A stretch of 13,297 bases of DNA from Bacteroidales bacterium (GTDB lineage Bacteria; Bacteroidota; Bacteroidia; Bacteroidales; VadinHA17), in assembly GCA_027451265.1 (NCBI GenBank), contig DAIDJT010000038.1, positions 1 to 13,297 of the forward strand, written 5' to 3'. The notes below the pieces were generated by a model that worked only from the letters and a program-made list of their open reading frames with translations, did not search any database and was not told where the DNA came from. Positions within the stretch are counted from its first letter, which is position 1. Every line of letters begins with the position of its first letter. A program made the position numbers and the translations under genes. Of this stretch, positions 1 through 6,441 are shown one piece after another.

Positions 1-39
1 ACACAGAGAATTAATTTTTTAAACAAATGTTTAATACAC

Positions 40-70
40 TTGCTTTAAACAATAAAGGTTTTTATATTTG
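40..70 (+). promoter_or_regulatory. Bacteroidetes-type promoter for the lipoprotein pair
   Basis: A TTG at 40-42 is followed after exactly 20 bases by TATATTTG at 63-70, matching the Bacteroidetes primary sigma consensus (-33 TTG/TTTG, 19-21 base spacer, -7 TAnnTTTG). Transcription would start near base 77, about 13 bases before the ATG at 90. This placement decides the start of the next gene: the in-frame ATG at 27 would lie upstream of the transcript. Confidence 0.7.
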
Positions 71-89
71 CATAGTTGAGATTCAGGAA

Positions 90-1679
90 ATGAAAAAAGC
101 AAAATCCTGTTCCTGCTATCTGATGCTTACCCTGCTTGTGGTACTCATGTTCAATACAAGTTGTGCCACCACGCTCATAAGAGAACTGCGCCGGCCTCCT
201 GTTACACCCTCTGATTCTTCCATTAACGATGTCAAAGTACATATGAAAGACGGTTCGCTTTATGTGCTTGATATATTGGACATGGATAATAATTCAGATA
301 CTGCTTATGGGTTCGGGATTTACTATGATAAATACAGGGATGTGATCATGGCAAACACTGATCCGTCCGGTCAGTGGACAGATAAGAGGTTCTCCATCGC
401 CTTGCCTGATATTGCCCTTGTTGAGGTAAACCAAATAAAAAACAAAATGACAGGGAAAATCACGGGCATATCCCTGGTTTCTGTCGCCACAATCGGCATC
501 ACAGCTTATTGCCTGACCAACCCCAAAGCCTGTTTTGGCTCATGCCCGACATTCTACTCATGGGATGGAACTGATACAACACTCATGGCTGAAGGTTTCT
601 CATCAAGCATTTTAAAGAAATACGAGGCAGATGATATCGATATGCTATACCATGCCCGTCCGACCGGTAACACTTTCAGTCTGAGACTTACGAATGAAGC
701 CCTGGAGACTCATGTCATCAGGTATGCCAATATAATGTTATTGCCGAGAGGTGAAGGCGAAAGAGTGTTTGCCACTGAAGAAGGTAAGTTCTTTGAGACA
801 TCTGATATTCGTCCGCCGGTATCATGCAAAGCCGCCGAAGGTGACTGTCTTGAGCAGCTGAGATCAATGGACAAAAAGGAAAGGTACAGCCGGAGTGATC
901 CTCACAATCTTATTACCAAAGAATCAGTTGAGCTAACTTTTACAGATGTCCCTGAAGGTGAAACAGGACTCATTTTAGGATGCAGGCAGACATTCATGAC
1001 AACCTATCTCTTCTATCAGGGGCTTGCATACCTTGGCAGATCCGCAGGTTACTTTGCAGCAAGAATTGAAAGTGGTGACAGGCTACCGCAGCGGAAATTT
1101 GACAGGATCAAAGATCTTCTTGGCCCCATTGAAGTGTTTTTTCAGGATTCCGGCGGACGATGGATCAGGGCAGGTGAAATCCCGGAGTCAGGGCCAATCG
1201 CTTCAGACTTACATCTTATAAGGCTCCCGGAGACTGGTTCTGAAGAGGTGAAAATAAAGCTTCGGATGACAAAGGGATTGTGGAGGATTGACTATGCTGC
1301 GCTGGGCAGGCTTGGAAGGGAGATCAATCCGATAATTGTGGAACCGTCTGAAGTCCAGGTAAAAAACAATCCGGACGCCGGCGCTGTTCCGCTTCTGGAA
1401 GATCAGCAGACACCACTTATTACCCTTCCCGGAGATGTCTATGAATTAACATACCGTCTACCGGATGTTGGTGATAATTATGATCTCTTTCTTAAAAGCA
1501 GGGGCTATTACCTTGAATGGATGAGAGAAACATGGCTGGAGGAAGAGAATCATTTCAAAGCCGCAGTCTTCTTCGGATTTCCCGGACTCTACCTTAGACA
1601 CGCAGGTAATGATTTCAAAAAAGTGGAAAACGATTTGGAGGAAAGTTTCTGGAACAGCAGATATGTCAAAAAGAATTAA
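90..1679 (+). CDS. Conserved hypothetical lipoprotein with CxxxC motif
   Basis: Predicted 529-residue protein of unknown function. The frame is open from an ATG at 27, but I start at the ATG at 90, because a good promoter lies between the two and because the product then opens with a typical lipoprotein signal (basic MKKAK, hydrophobic core, NTSC with Cys near residue 25; the N at -3 is a loose lipobox). Residues about 50-110 look like a small beta-rich segment (KDGSLYVLD). A hydrophobic stretch at about 124-143 is followed by Cys148 and Cys152 in CFGSCPTFYSWDG (531-569). I recognise this motif, with the following AEGFS, from uncharacterised bacterial proteins, but know no function. The 3' end overlaps the next gene by 17 bases, which suggests translational coupling. 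A periplasmic or outer-membrane location is inferred from the signal. Confidence 0.75.
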   Translation: MKKAKSCSCYLMLTLLVVLMFNTSCATTLIRELRRPPVTPSDSSINDVKVHMKDGSLYVLDILDMDNNSDTAYGFGIYYDKYRDVIMANTDPSGQWTDKRFSIALPDIALVEVNQIKNKMTGKITGISLVSVATIGITAYCLTNPKACFGSCPTFYSWDGTDTTLMAEGFSSSILKKYEADDIDMLYHARPTGNTFSLRLTNEALETHVIRYANIMLLPRGEGERVFATEEGKFFETSDIRPPVSCKAAEGDCLEQLRSMDKKERYSRSDPHNLITKESVELTFTDVPEGETGLILGCRQTFMTTYLFYQGLAYLGRSAGYFAARIESGDRLPQRKFDRIKDLLGPIEVFFQDSGGRWIRAGEIPESGPIASDLHLIRLPETGSEEVKIKLRMTKGLWRIDYAALGRLGREINPIIVEPSEVQVKNNPDAGAVPLLEDQQTPLITLPGDVYELTYRLPDVGDNYDLFLKSRGYYLEWMRETWLEEENHFKAAVFFGFPGLYLRHAGNDFKKVENDLEESFWNSRYVKKN

Positions 1680-2226
1680 TAGGATAATTCAGCTTACTGT
1701 ATGCCTGATATTCCTGACTGAATGTCAGAGTTCAATGGTTCCCAGGGCATATATGCCAGGGCCGTCCATGGCAGGAAAGAGCCCTGCCGGCAGCTGGATT
1801 GTAATGACCCTGCAACAGGATCCTCCGCTCTCTCCGACAGCAGAAATTTCTGGTGAGTTGATTGCAATTGAGCACGACACCGTTTACCTTCTGACTGATG
1901 CCGGATTTGTAAAGATCCGTCGCAGTAACATCAGTGCAGCCATCCTCTACCCTTTCAGGCCGCAGAGTGCAACAGCACCTATTATTGCCGGTTTGTCATT
2001 ATTACCCAACATGATCGGAGCAATAGCAATGCCTGATCCCGGAGTTGCAGTTCTGCTGCTTGGAATTCCTTTAGTGGTTACCGCTACAATTATGGGTCTG
2101 AACGAACATTTTGGAAACAGGTTGAGATACCCTCTAAAATACAACCTTAATGATCTGGGCAAGTTTGCCCGTTTCCCGCAAGGTTTGCCACCAGGTCTAG
2201 ATCCGACGAAGCTACGCCTTAAATAA
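1663..2226 (+). CDS. Small predicted lipoprotein, partner of the upstream gene
   Basis: Predicted 187-residue protein of unknown function. The frame is open from an ATG at 1609, but the ATG at 1663 gives an N-terminus with basic MSKR, a hydrophobic core and the lipobox-like LTEC (Cys near residue 21), so I prefer it. A short segment at about residues 58-85 (GELIAIEHDTVYLLTDAGF) resembles the KDGSLYVLD region of the upstream protein in pattern. It is followed by two hydrophobic stretches at about 104-120 and 127-145 that could be membrane-associated. The start lies inside the upstream gene, so the two are very likely co-transcribed and may act together at the envelope. No catalytic motif is seen. 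Confidence 0.65.
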   Translation: MSKRINRIIQLTVCLIFLTECQSSMVPRAYMPGPSMAGKSPAGSWIVMTLQQDPPLSPTAEISGELIAIEHDTVYLLTDAGFVKIRRSNISAAILYPFRPQSATAPIIAGLSLLPNMIGAIAMPDPGVAVLLLGIPLVVTATIMGLNEHFGNRLRYPLKYNLNDLGKFARFPQGLPPGLDPTKLRLK

Positions 2227-2396
2227 TCGGGTAACAATTTTCCTGAAAAACGTTTAGTTAAGACCAACTCTGATGTGGTTAGTTTACCCCGGCGCAATGG
2301 GGCCAGATTAGCCGGCCTATGCACAGACTAAATTGATAATCGAATTCTTGGAATATAAATTATGAATTCAACAGGTTTGAAATAAAATTTGAATAA

Positions 2397-2454
2397 TTGT
2401 TAATTGTCAAATATTTATTTAAATTTGTATTGTATTGACATATAGAGATATTTG
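2397..2454 (+). promoter_or_regulatory. Tandem Bacteroidetes-type promoters for fic
   Basis: The AT-rich gap 2340-2513 holds TTG at 2397-2399, a 20-base spacer and TAAATTTG at 2420-2427. The TTTG of that -7 box can also serve as the -33 box of a second, weaker promoter: 19 bases on lies GATATTTG at 2447-2454, which differs from TAnnTTTG at the first base. Leaders to the ATG at 2514 would be roughly 50-80 bases. The rest of 2227-2396 shows no gene and no convincing terminator. Confidence 0.6.
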
Positions 2455-2513
2455 TGATAGTAATGTTAAATATTATTTATTCTGTTGTTAAATAGTAATT
2501 TTAATCCTGTAAT

Positions 2514-3671
2514 ATGTCTGAAGCAAAATTTGTCCCTTTTGATTTAAAATTGGTCGAACCTTCCTTTGGTTCATCCCTTACTGATTTGATAATTGATTTG
2601 GATTATTTGCGAAAGAAACATTTAGGAGGATCTACACATCCAAAGGTTTTTTTCCAGTTAAAGCATATATTCCATACCCTCGAAAGTATTGGATCAGCGC
2701 GGATTGAAGGGAATAATACCACTATTGCTGAATACATCGAAACAAAACTTGACGCTAAAAATACTGTACCACAGGGGATACAAGAAATTAGAAATATTGA
2801 AAATGCAATGGCATTTATTGAGGAGAACGTTAAAGACTATCCGATTAACCGTGCCTTTATCAGCCAAATGCATAAGATGATAGTCGAGGGGTTACCTTCA
2901 CCACCGGAAGGAGAAGGGGACGCTACTCCGGGTGTGTATCGAAGGACAAACTTACAAATTAATAAGTCAGACCATTTGCCACCAGACTTTCTGATGGTTG
3001 ATGATTATATGTCTGAATTGATAGAGTTCATTAATCGTCCGGATAGTTCAAAATATGATTTATTAAAGGCTGCGATAGCTCATCACAGATTTGTATGGAT
3101 ACACCCTTTTAGCAACGGTAATGGCAGAACAGTTAGGTTGTTTACCTATGCAATGCTAGTAAAGACAGGATTCAATGTAAATGTCGGGAGAATATTAAAT
3201 CCCAATGCAGTTTTTTGCAGCAATCGCAATGATTACTATTATTACCTGTCAAGAGCCGATAAAGGAACCAATGCAGGACTGCTAGAGTGGTCAGAATATG
3301 TTCTCAAAGGTTTGAAGGACGAAATAGAAAAGATAGACAAATTGTTAGACTACAAATATTTAAGTAAAGAAATCCTGCTTCCAGCAGTTACTTTTGCGCT
3401 TGAACGGAAATACATAACGGACATAGAATCAAGCATACTAAAAAAGGTCATTAATAAGCAGGTAGTCCAGGCAGCCGATATTAAAGAATTCTTTAAAGGG
3501 AAAGCTGATTCAGAAGTTTCAAGGCAGATCCGGAAACTTATTGATAGAAAAATGTTGGTTGCAGAATCCGAACGAGCAAGAAAATATATCATTAGATTTG
3601 ATAACAGCTATCTTCTGAGAGGGATTATTAATTCTCTTGGAGCAAGGGGATTCCTACCATTGAATGAATAG
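2514..3671 (+). CDS. fic: Fic family protein AMP-transferase, class II
   Basis: A 385-residue Fic protein, expected to transfer AMP (or another nucleotide moiety) from ATP to a protein hydroxyl. The full catalytic motif is present as HPFSNGNGRTVR at residues 197-208, with His197 as catalytic base. The N-terminal inhibitory motif (S/T)xxxE(G/N) is present as SARIEG at residues 61-66, where Glu65 would block ATP gamma-phosphate binding. This makes it class II, self-inhibited and needing no separate antitoxin; none is encoded alongside. Residues about 311-370 look like a winged-helix DNA-binding domain (ILKKVINKQVVQAADIKEFF), so it may regulate its own promoter. Its length fits the common 350-400 residue Fic_N/Fic/wHTH architecture. 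It stands alone, is AT-richer than its neighbours, and abuts an integrase remnant, consistent with acquisition by transfer. The target is unknown. Confidence 0.92.
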   Translation: MSEAKFVPFDLKLVEPSFGSSLTDLIIDLDYLRKKHLGGSTHPKVFFQLKHIFHTLESIGSARIEGNNTTIAEYIETKLDAKNTVPQGIQEIRNIENAMAFIEENVKDYPINRAFISQMHKMIVEGLPSPPEGEGDATPGVYRRTNLQINKSDHLPPDFLMVDDYMSELIEFINRPDSSKYDLLKAAIAHHRFVWIHPFSNGNGRTVRLFTYAMLVKTGFNVNVGRILNPNAVFCSNRNDYYYYLSRADKGTNAGLLEWSEYVLKGLKDEIEKIDKLLDYKYLSKEILLPAVTFALERKYITDIESSILKKVINKQVVQAADIKEFFKGKADSEVSRQIRKLIDRKMLVAESERARKYIIRFDNSYLLRGIINSLGARGFLPLNE

Positions 3672-3678
3672 TCTAATA

Positions 3679-3932
3679 TCAGGTCTTCTCCATTGAGATT
3701 TTATTTGTCAGGGTAACCTTTGTAGCGAAAGTGTGCCTGGCACAATGCATGTTAAGGTTTTTTGTATGCCCCACACGTCGGCAATCTCCCTGAGGCAGGC
3801 ATTCATCGTCTGGTTAGGGAGTACTGGTAACAGAACTCCCTTTTTCTGATATAGACCATTAATTACAAGGTTCTTTTTCCATGATATTGATATTACTGGT
3901 TGATAATTACAAATTCCATTGTTGTAAGCCAA
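3679..3932 (-). pseudogene. Tyrosine recombinase (integrase) remnant, frameshifted
   Basis: Reading the minus strand from about 3932, the peptide contains KKGVLLPVLPNQTMN then REIADVWGIQKTLT, the segment that leads into the catalytic HxxR box of Bacteroidetes phage-type integrases. At 3749-3747 the frame breaks. One frame over, from 3747, it reads HCARHTFATKVTLTN, a clear match to the HxARHTFATTVTL box, then stops at 3681-3679. A single missing base in the codon before His explains the shift. The product also ends before the family's LGH segment and catalytic tyrosine, so it cannot recombine. No credible start is present upstream: the frame opens with TTG after a TAG stop. It is convergent with fic and on the same strand as the neighbouring tRNA gene. 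I read it as the relic of an element integrated at that tRNA. Confidence 0.8.
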
Positions 3933-3950
3933 TGAATACCACTACATTAC

Positions 3951-4026
3951 GGCTTATTCGGTGGACAATTTGTTTTTTGAAGAAAGTACACCGAATAAGC
4001 CACCAGATGGGTGTACTCCGGTGTAC
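3951..4026. repeat. Inverted repeat plus GGTGTAC heptamer cluster
   Basis: GGCTTATTCGGTGGAC (3951-3966) faces its near-perfect reverse complement GTACACCGAATAAGCC (3986-4001): 15 of 16 positions pair, with 13 in a row, across a 19-base loop. The right arm's GTACACC (3986-3992) is also complementary to GGTGTAC at 4010-4016 and again at 4020-4026, so at least three alternative hairpins compete. Neither side has a T-run, which argues against a terminator. It lies between the integrase remnant and the tRNA terminator, where attachment and arm-type integrase sites are expected; that role is inference. Confidence 0.7.
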
Positions 4027-4041
4027 ATATTAAAGAAAGGA

Positions 4042-4081
4042 TAAAAAAGAGAGTCCTGCAAATGTTTGATTTACAGGACTC
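4042..4081 (-). terminator. Rho-independent terminator of the tRNA-Ala gene
   Basis: On the minus strand, GAGTCCTG (4081-4074) pairs with CAGGACTC (4058-4051). One mismatch and four further pairs (AAAT/ATTT) extend the stem to a five-base loop, and a T-rich TCTTTTTTA run follows. It begins 24 bases past the tRNA 3' end. Confidence 0.85.
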
Positions 4082-4105
4082 CACTTTCGTAACTAATTGA
4101 TATTG

Positions 4106-4179
4106 TGGAGATAAGGGGAATCGAACCCCTGACCTTGTGACTGCCAGTCACACGCTCTAGCCAACTGAGCTATATCCCC
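4106..4179 (-). tRNA. tRNA-Ala (GGC anticodon)
   Basis: A complete cloverleaf can be drawn on the minus strand. The acceptor is GGGGATA/TATCTCC, containing the G3:U70 wobble pair that identifies alanine tRNAs, with discriminator A at 4106. The D stem is GCTC/GAGC. The anticodon stem is TGTGA/TCACA with loop CTGGCAG, giving anticodon GGC (4145-4143), which reads GCC. The variable loop is AGGTC, and the T arm is AGGGG-TTCGATT-CCCCT. No full CCA is encoded. The gene is transcribed away from the TonB-domain gene and toward the integrase remnant. Confidence 0.95.
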
Positions 4180-4236
4180 ATGCTTAAATGAACAGCCCCG
4201 TCGCCGGCTTAAAACATCCATTCGCCCGGAGCGGTG

Positions 4237-4244
4237 CAAATATA
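4237..4244 (-). promoter_or_regulatory. Probable -7 box for tRNA-Ala
   Basis: The minus strand reads TATATTTG, an exact TAnnTTTG match, 57 bases before the tRNA 5' end. No good TTG lies 19-21 bases upstream, so the assignment rests on the -7 box alone. Confidence 0.45.
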
Positions 4245-4299
4245 GAAATTTTTTCCAAATCACTTAATATACACCCGTCGGAGTTGACAAACAATTTTG

Positions 4300-4307
4300 T
4301 AACTTTG
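4300..4307 (+). promoter_or_regulatory. Probable -7 box for the TonB-domain gene
   Basis: TAACTTTG matches TAnnTTTG and lies 22 bases before the ATG at 4330. A TTG at 4284-4286 is only 13 bases upstream, shorter than the usual 19-21, so the -33 element is uncertain. The surrounding GTTGACAAAC...TTTTGTAAC forms an imperfect inverted repeat (4283-4302). Confidence 0.4.
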
Positions 4308-4329
4308 GGGGGCCTATAACAGCATTACA

Positions 4330-5016
4330 ATGGAACTCAAGAAAAACGAGAAGGCAAACCTCGAGAGCAAGAAATCACTGTTCCTCCAGATAGGACTGAT
4401 TGTTGCCCTTCTTGTCTGCCTCGGGGCAATGGAGTGGACCAGCGGTCAGAAAAAGGACTCCGCATTCGCCGGCATGACAGAAGAGGCAATTGAGGAAGAA
4501 CAGATTCCGGTCACCGAAGAAACACCTCCTGAAGAAATGCCGCCGCCAGAGGTCACAGTCACTGACCTCTTTGAAATCGTTGAGGATGATGTCGTGATTG
4601 ACAGTGACGTGAAATTTGAAGATGACGAGACCTCCGAAGACAAGGTTGTGGAAATCTATGCCCCGGTTCTTAAGGCCGAAGAGGAGGAAGTGGAAGAGGA
4701 AGTTTTTGTCATTGTTGAAGATATGCCAAAATTCAAGGGCGGTGACATCAACACATTCCGTGAATGGGTTCAGAAAAGGGTCCGCTATCCTGAACTGGCA
4801 GCCGAAAACGGCATCCAGGGCCGGGTATTCATCACTTTAGTGGTAGAAACCAACGGCACCGTAAGTAATGTGTCCGTATCGCGCAGCGTAGACCAGCTGC
4901 TCGATGATGCTGCAAAGGAAGCCGTGATGGCATCACCAAAATGGGAACCTGGCATGCAGCGTGGCCGGCCTGTGAGAGTGAGATATTCAATACCCATCAT
5001 CTTCCAGCTGCAATAA
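4330..5016 (+). CDS. TonB-domain protein (energy transducer TonB family)
   Basis: A 228-residue inner-membrane protein with the three-part TonB plan. It has a short cytoplasmic N-terminus (residues 1-15, Lys/Glu-rich), one membrane helix at about 17-35, a periplasmic linker rich in Glu, Pro and Val (about 45-130), and a C-terminal TonB domain at about 132-228. Domain hallmarks are the RYP at 152-154, QGRVFITLVV at 163-172, the conserved W205 and the closing RYSIPIIFQL. In this family the domain contacts TonB boxes of outer-membrane receptors and carries proton-motive-force energy from ExbB/ExbD. No exbB, exbD or receptor gene is in view, so the partner is unknown. Bacteroidetes carry many such paralogues. 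The linker is markedly acidic rather than the classic Pro/Lys. The ATG at 4330 sits just after a plausible promoter. A strong terminator follows. Confidence 0.88.
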   Translation: MELKKNEKANLESKKSLFLQIGLIVALLVCLGAMEWTSGQKKDSAFAGMTEEAIEEEQIPVTEETPPEEMPPPEVTVTDLFEIVEDDVVIDSDVKFEDDETSEDKVVEIYAPVLKAEEEEVEEEVFVIVEDMPKFKGGDINTFREWVQKRVRYPELAAENGIQGRVFITLVVETNGTVSNVSVSRSVDQLLDDAAKEAVMASPKWEPGMQRGRPVRVRYSIPIIFQLQ

Positions 5017-5042
5017 TCAGAGCTGTAAATCGTTTAATATAC

Positions 5043-5074
5043 ACCCCGCCTTCATCAGAACAGCGGGGTTTTTT
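5043..5074 (+). terminator. Rho-independent terminator or leader hairpin
   Basis: ACCCCGC (5043-5049) pairs with GCGGGGT (5063-5069) and a run of six T follows (5069-5074). It terminates the TonB-domain gene, yet ends only 12 bases before the ATG at 5087 of the next gene on the same strand. It could therefore act as an attenuator or processing site. Confidence 0.8.
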
Positions 5075-5086
5075 AAATCCATTGTT

Positions 5087-6259
5087 ATGAAACGGACCAT
5101 CGGAATCTTATTTGTTGCAGCCCTGCTTATGTCAGGCTGCGGATCATCAAAGAAACAGCTTGAGATCGGCAACTATGACGCTGCCATCAGCAAAGCCGTG
5201 GCTGACCTCAGGAAAAAGCCCGACAGCGAAAAGGACATTGAAACCCTTGAGCGTGCAATGAACATCGCCCTTGAACAGGACAACGAACGTATTCGCTTCC
5301 TGAAGATTGAAGGCAGAGCCAATGCCTGGGACGAGATTTACATTATCTATAAGAAAATGAGCGACCGGCAGACGGCAGTACGAACGGTGACCCCGCTCAG
5401 GTACCAGGGCAGAACCATTGAATGGCCTTACGTTGACTATATGCAGGAGATGGTCATCGCCAAGAAAAATGCGGCTGACTTCTACTATGCACACGGCCAG
5501 GAGCTGATGAAGAACAACACCAAGGAATCATACCGCCAGGCTTACGCGGAATTTGCCCGTGCCAGGGAGTATGTGGGTGATTACCCGAACATTGACCAGA
5601 TGATGCAGGAATCACATTACCTGGGCATCAGCCGCGCATGGGTTACTGTGAAGAACTACTCTGTCATCAAGTTTCCCGAGGAGTTTGAAAAGGACCTGCT
5701 GGCCCTTGACCTGCCCCGGCTTAACAGCGAATGGGTGGAGTACTACACCACGGCGCCCAACAATGATACCCAGATTGATTACTACATCAATATAAACCTC
5801 CGCACAATAGCAGTAAGTCCTGACCGGCAGTTCCAGCGTGACACCCTCGTCAAGGCAAGGGTAGAGGACGGCTTCGACTATGTCAAGGACGCAAGAGGCA
5901 ATGTTATGAAGGACTCTCTGGGCAATGACATCAAGGTCAAGAAATTCAAGGATCTCCAGTGTGCCCTCATCCAGACTGTACAGGTCAAGGAATGTGTCAT
6001 CCAGGGTGATGTGGAGATGATGGCACTCTATCCTGAGCGTACAATAAAGAAAGAACCCATTGGTGCCAGGTCTGATTTTGAACATATCTCGGCCAGGGCA
6101 ATCGGCGATGTAAATGCGCTGTCAGCAGAGCAGAAGAAAATGCTTCAGTCACAACCGGTTCAGTTCCCGATGGATATTGAAATGGTCATAATGTGCACCG
6201 AGAACCTGAAGACTGCCATCCGGGGCTTCATGGAAGCAAACAGACGGTATATTAATTAG
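5087..6259 (+). CDS. Conserved Bacteroidetes lipoprotein, function unknown
   Basis: A 390-residue predicted lipoprotein. The N-terminus is MKRT, a hydrophobic core, then the clean lipobox MSGC with Cys18 to be lipidated. Residues about 24-70 (NYDAAISKAVADLRKKP) and 145-180 (YRQAYAEFARAREYVGDYP) look like TPR-type helical hairpins with small-residue periodicity. The central and C-terminal parts (about 230-390) are mixed, without recognised catalytic motifs. I recall similar lipoproteins from Bacteroidetes without assigned function. There is no promoter match in the 70-base gap upstream, and a terminator hairpin sits directly before the start, so expression probably depends on read-through from the TonB-domain gene. 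A strong terminator follows. A scaffold or envelope role is inference. Confidence 0.75.
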   Translation: MKRTIGILFVAALLMSGCGSSKKQLEIGNYDAAISKAVADLRKKPDSEKDIETLERAMNIALEQDNERIRFLKIEGRANAWDEIYIIYKKMSDRQTAVRTVTPLRYQGRTIEWPYVDYMQEMVIAKKNAADFYYAHGQELMKNNTKESYRQAYAEFARAREYVGDYPNIDQMMQESHYLGISRAWVTVKNYSVIKFPEEFEKDLLALDLPRLNSEWVEYYTTAPNNDTQIDYYININLRTIAVSPDRQFQRDTLVKARVEDGFDYVKDARGNVMKDSLGNDIKVKKFKDLQCALIQTVQVKECVIQGDVEMMALYPERTIKKEPIGARSDFEHISARAIGDVNALSAEQKKMLQSQPVQFPMDIEMVIMCTENLKTAIRGFMEANRRYIN

Positions 6260-6275
6260 AATGTATTATTTTTGA

Positions 6276-6308
6276 CGCCCCGGCCCTGACAGACCGGGGC
6301 GGTTTTTT
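6276..6308 (+). terminator. Rho-independent terminator after the lipoprotein gene
   Basis: An eight-pair GC-rich stem, CGCCCCGG (6276-6283) with CCGGGGCG (6294-6301), has a ten-base loop and is followed by six T (6303-6308). It lies 16 bases after the stop. The 133 bases between it and hflX contain no clear promoter match or gene. Confidence 0.9.
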
Positions 6309-6441
6309 CTGCCACCCTGGTGACACCGTGACAGCCGCCCTGGTTCCGGAGGAGACACAGGAGCTCTTCAAGCCATCACCGGCATGAAGGGCATCAGATA
6401 ATACGAACTGATTAACCTTTTAAACAATAGAAAGAGCGGTA

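Noticed and set aside
1947..2324. Minus-strand open frame of 125 codons running past the end of the small lipoprotein gene
   Set aside because: It lies mostly antisense to a better-supported gene, is rich in Arg/Pro/Gly without any recognisable motif, and has no promoter.
2227..2340. Possible hairpin CCCC-N8-GGGG and nearby GGCC repeats as a terminator for the lipoprotein pair
   Set aside because: The stems are only four pairs and no T-run follows, so a terminator call is not supported.
3951..4026. The repeat cluster as a CRISPR array, integron attC site or retron RNA
   Set aside because: There is no regular repeat-spacer spacing, no integron integrase or reverse transcriptase nearby, and the repeats are too short and few.
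2227..4105. Direct repeat of the tRNA-Ala 3' end marking the far edge of an island
   Set aside because: I looked for the T-arm and acceptor sequence elsewhere in this segment and did not find it; the other edge may lie outside the window or be lost.
5612..6085. Minus-strand open frame of 157 codons inside the lipoprotein gene
   Set aside because: It is fully antisense to a gene with a clean lipobox and flanking terminators; the sequence resembles no protein family and follows from codon bias on the other strand.
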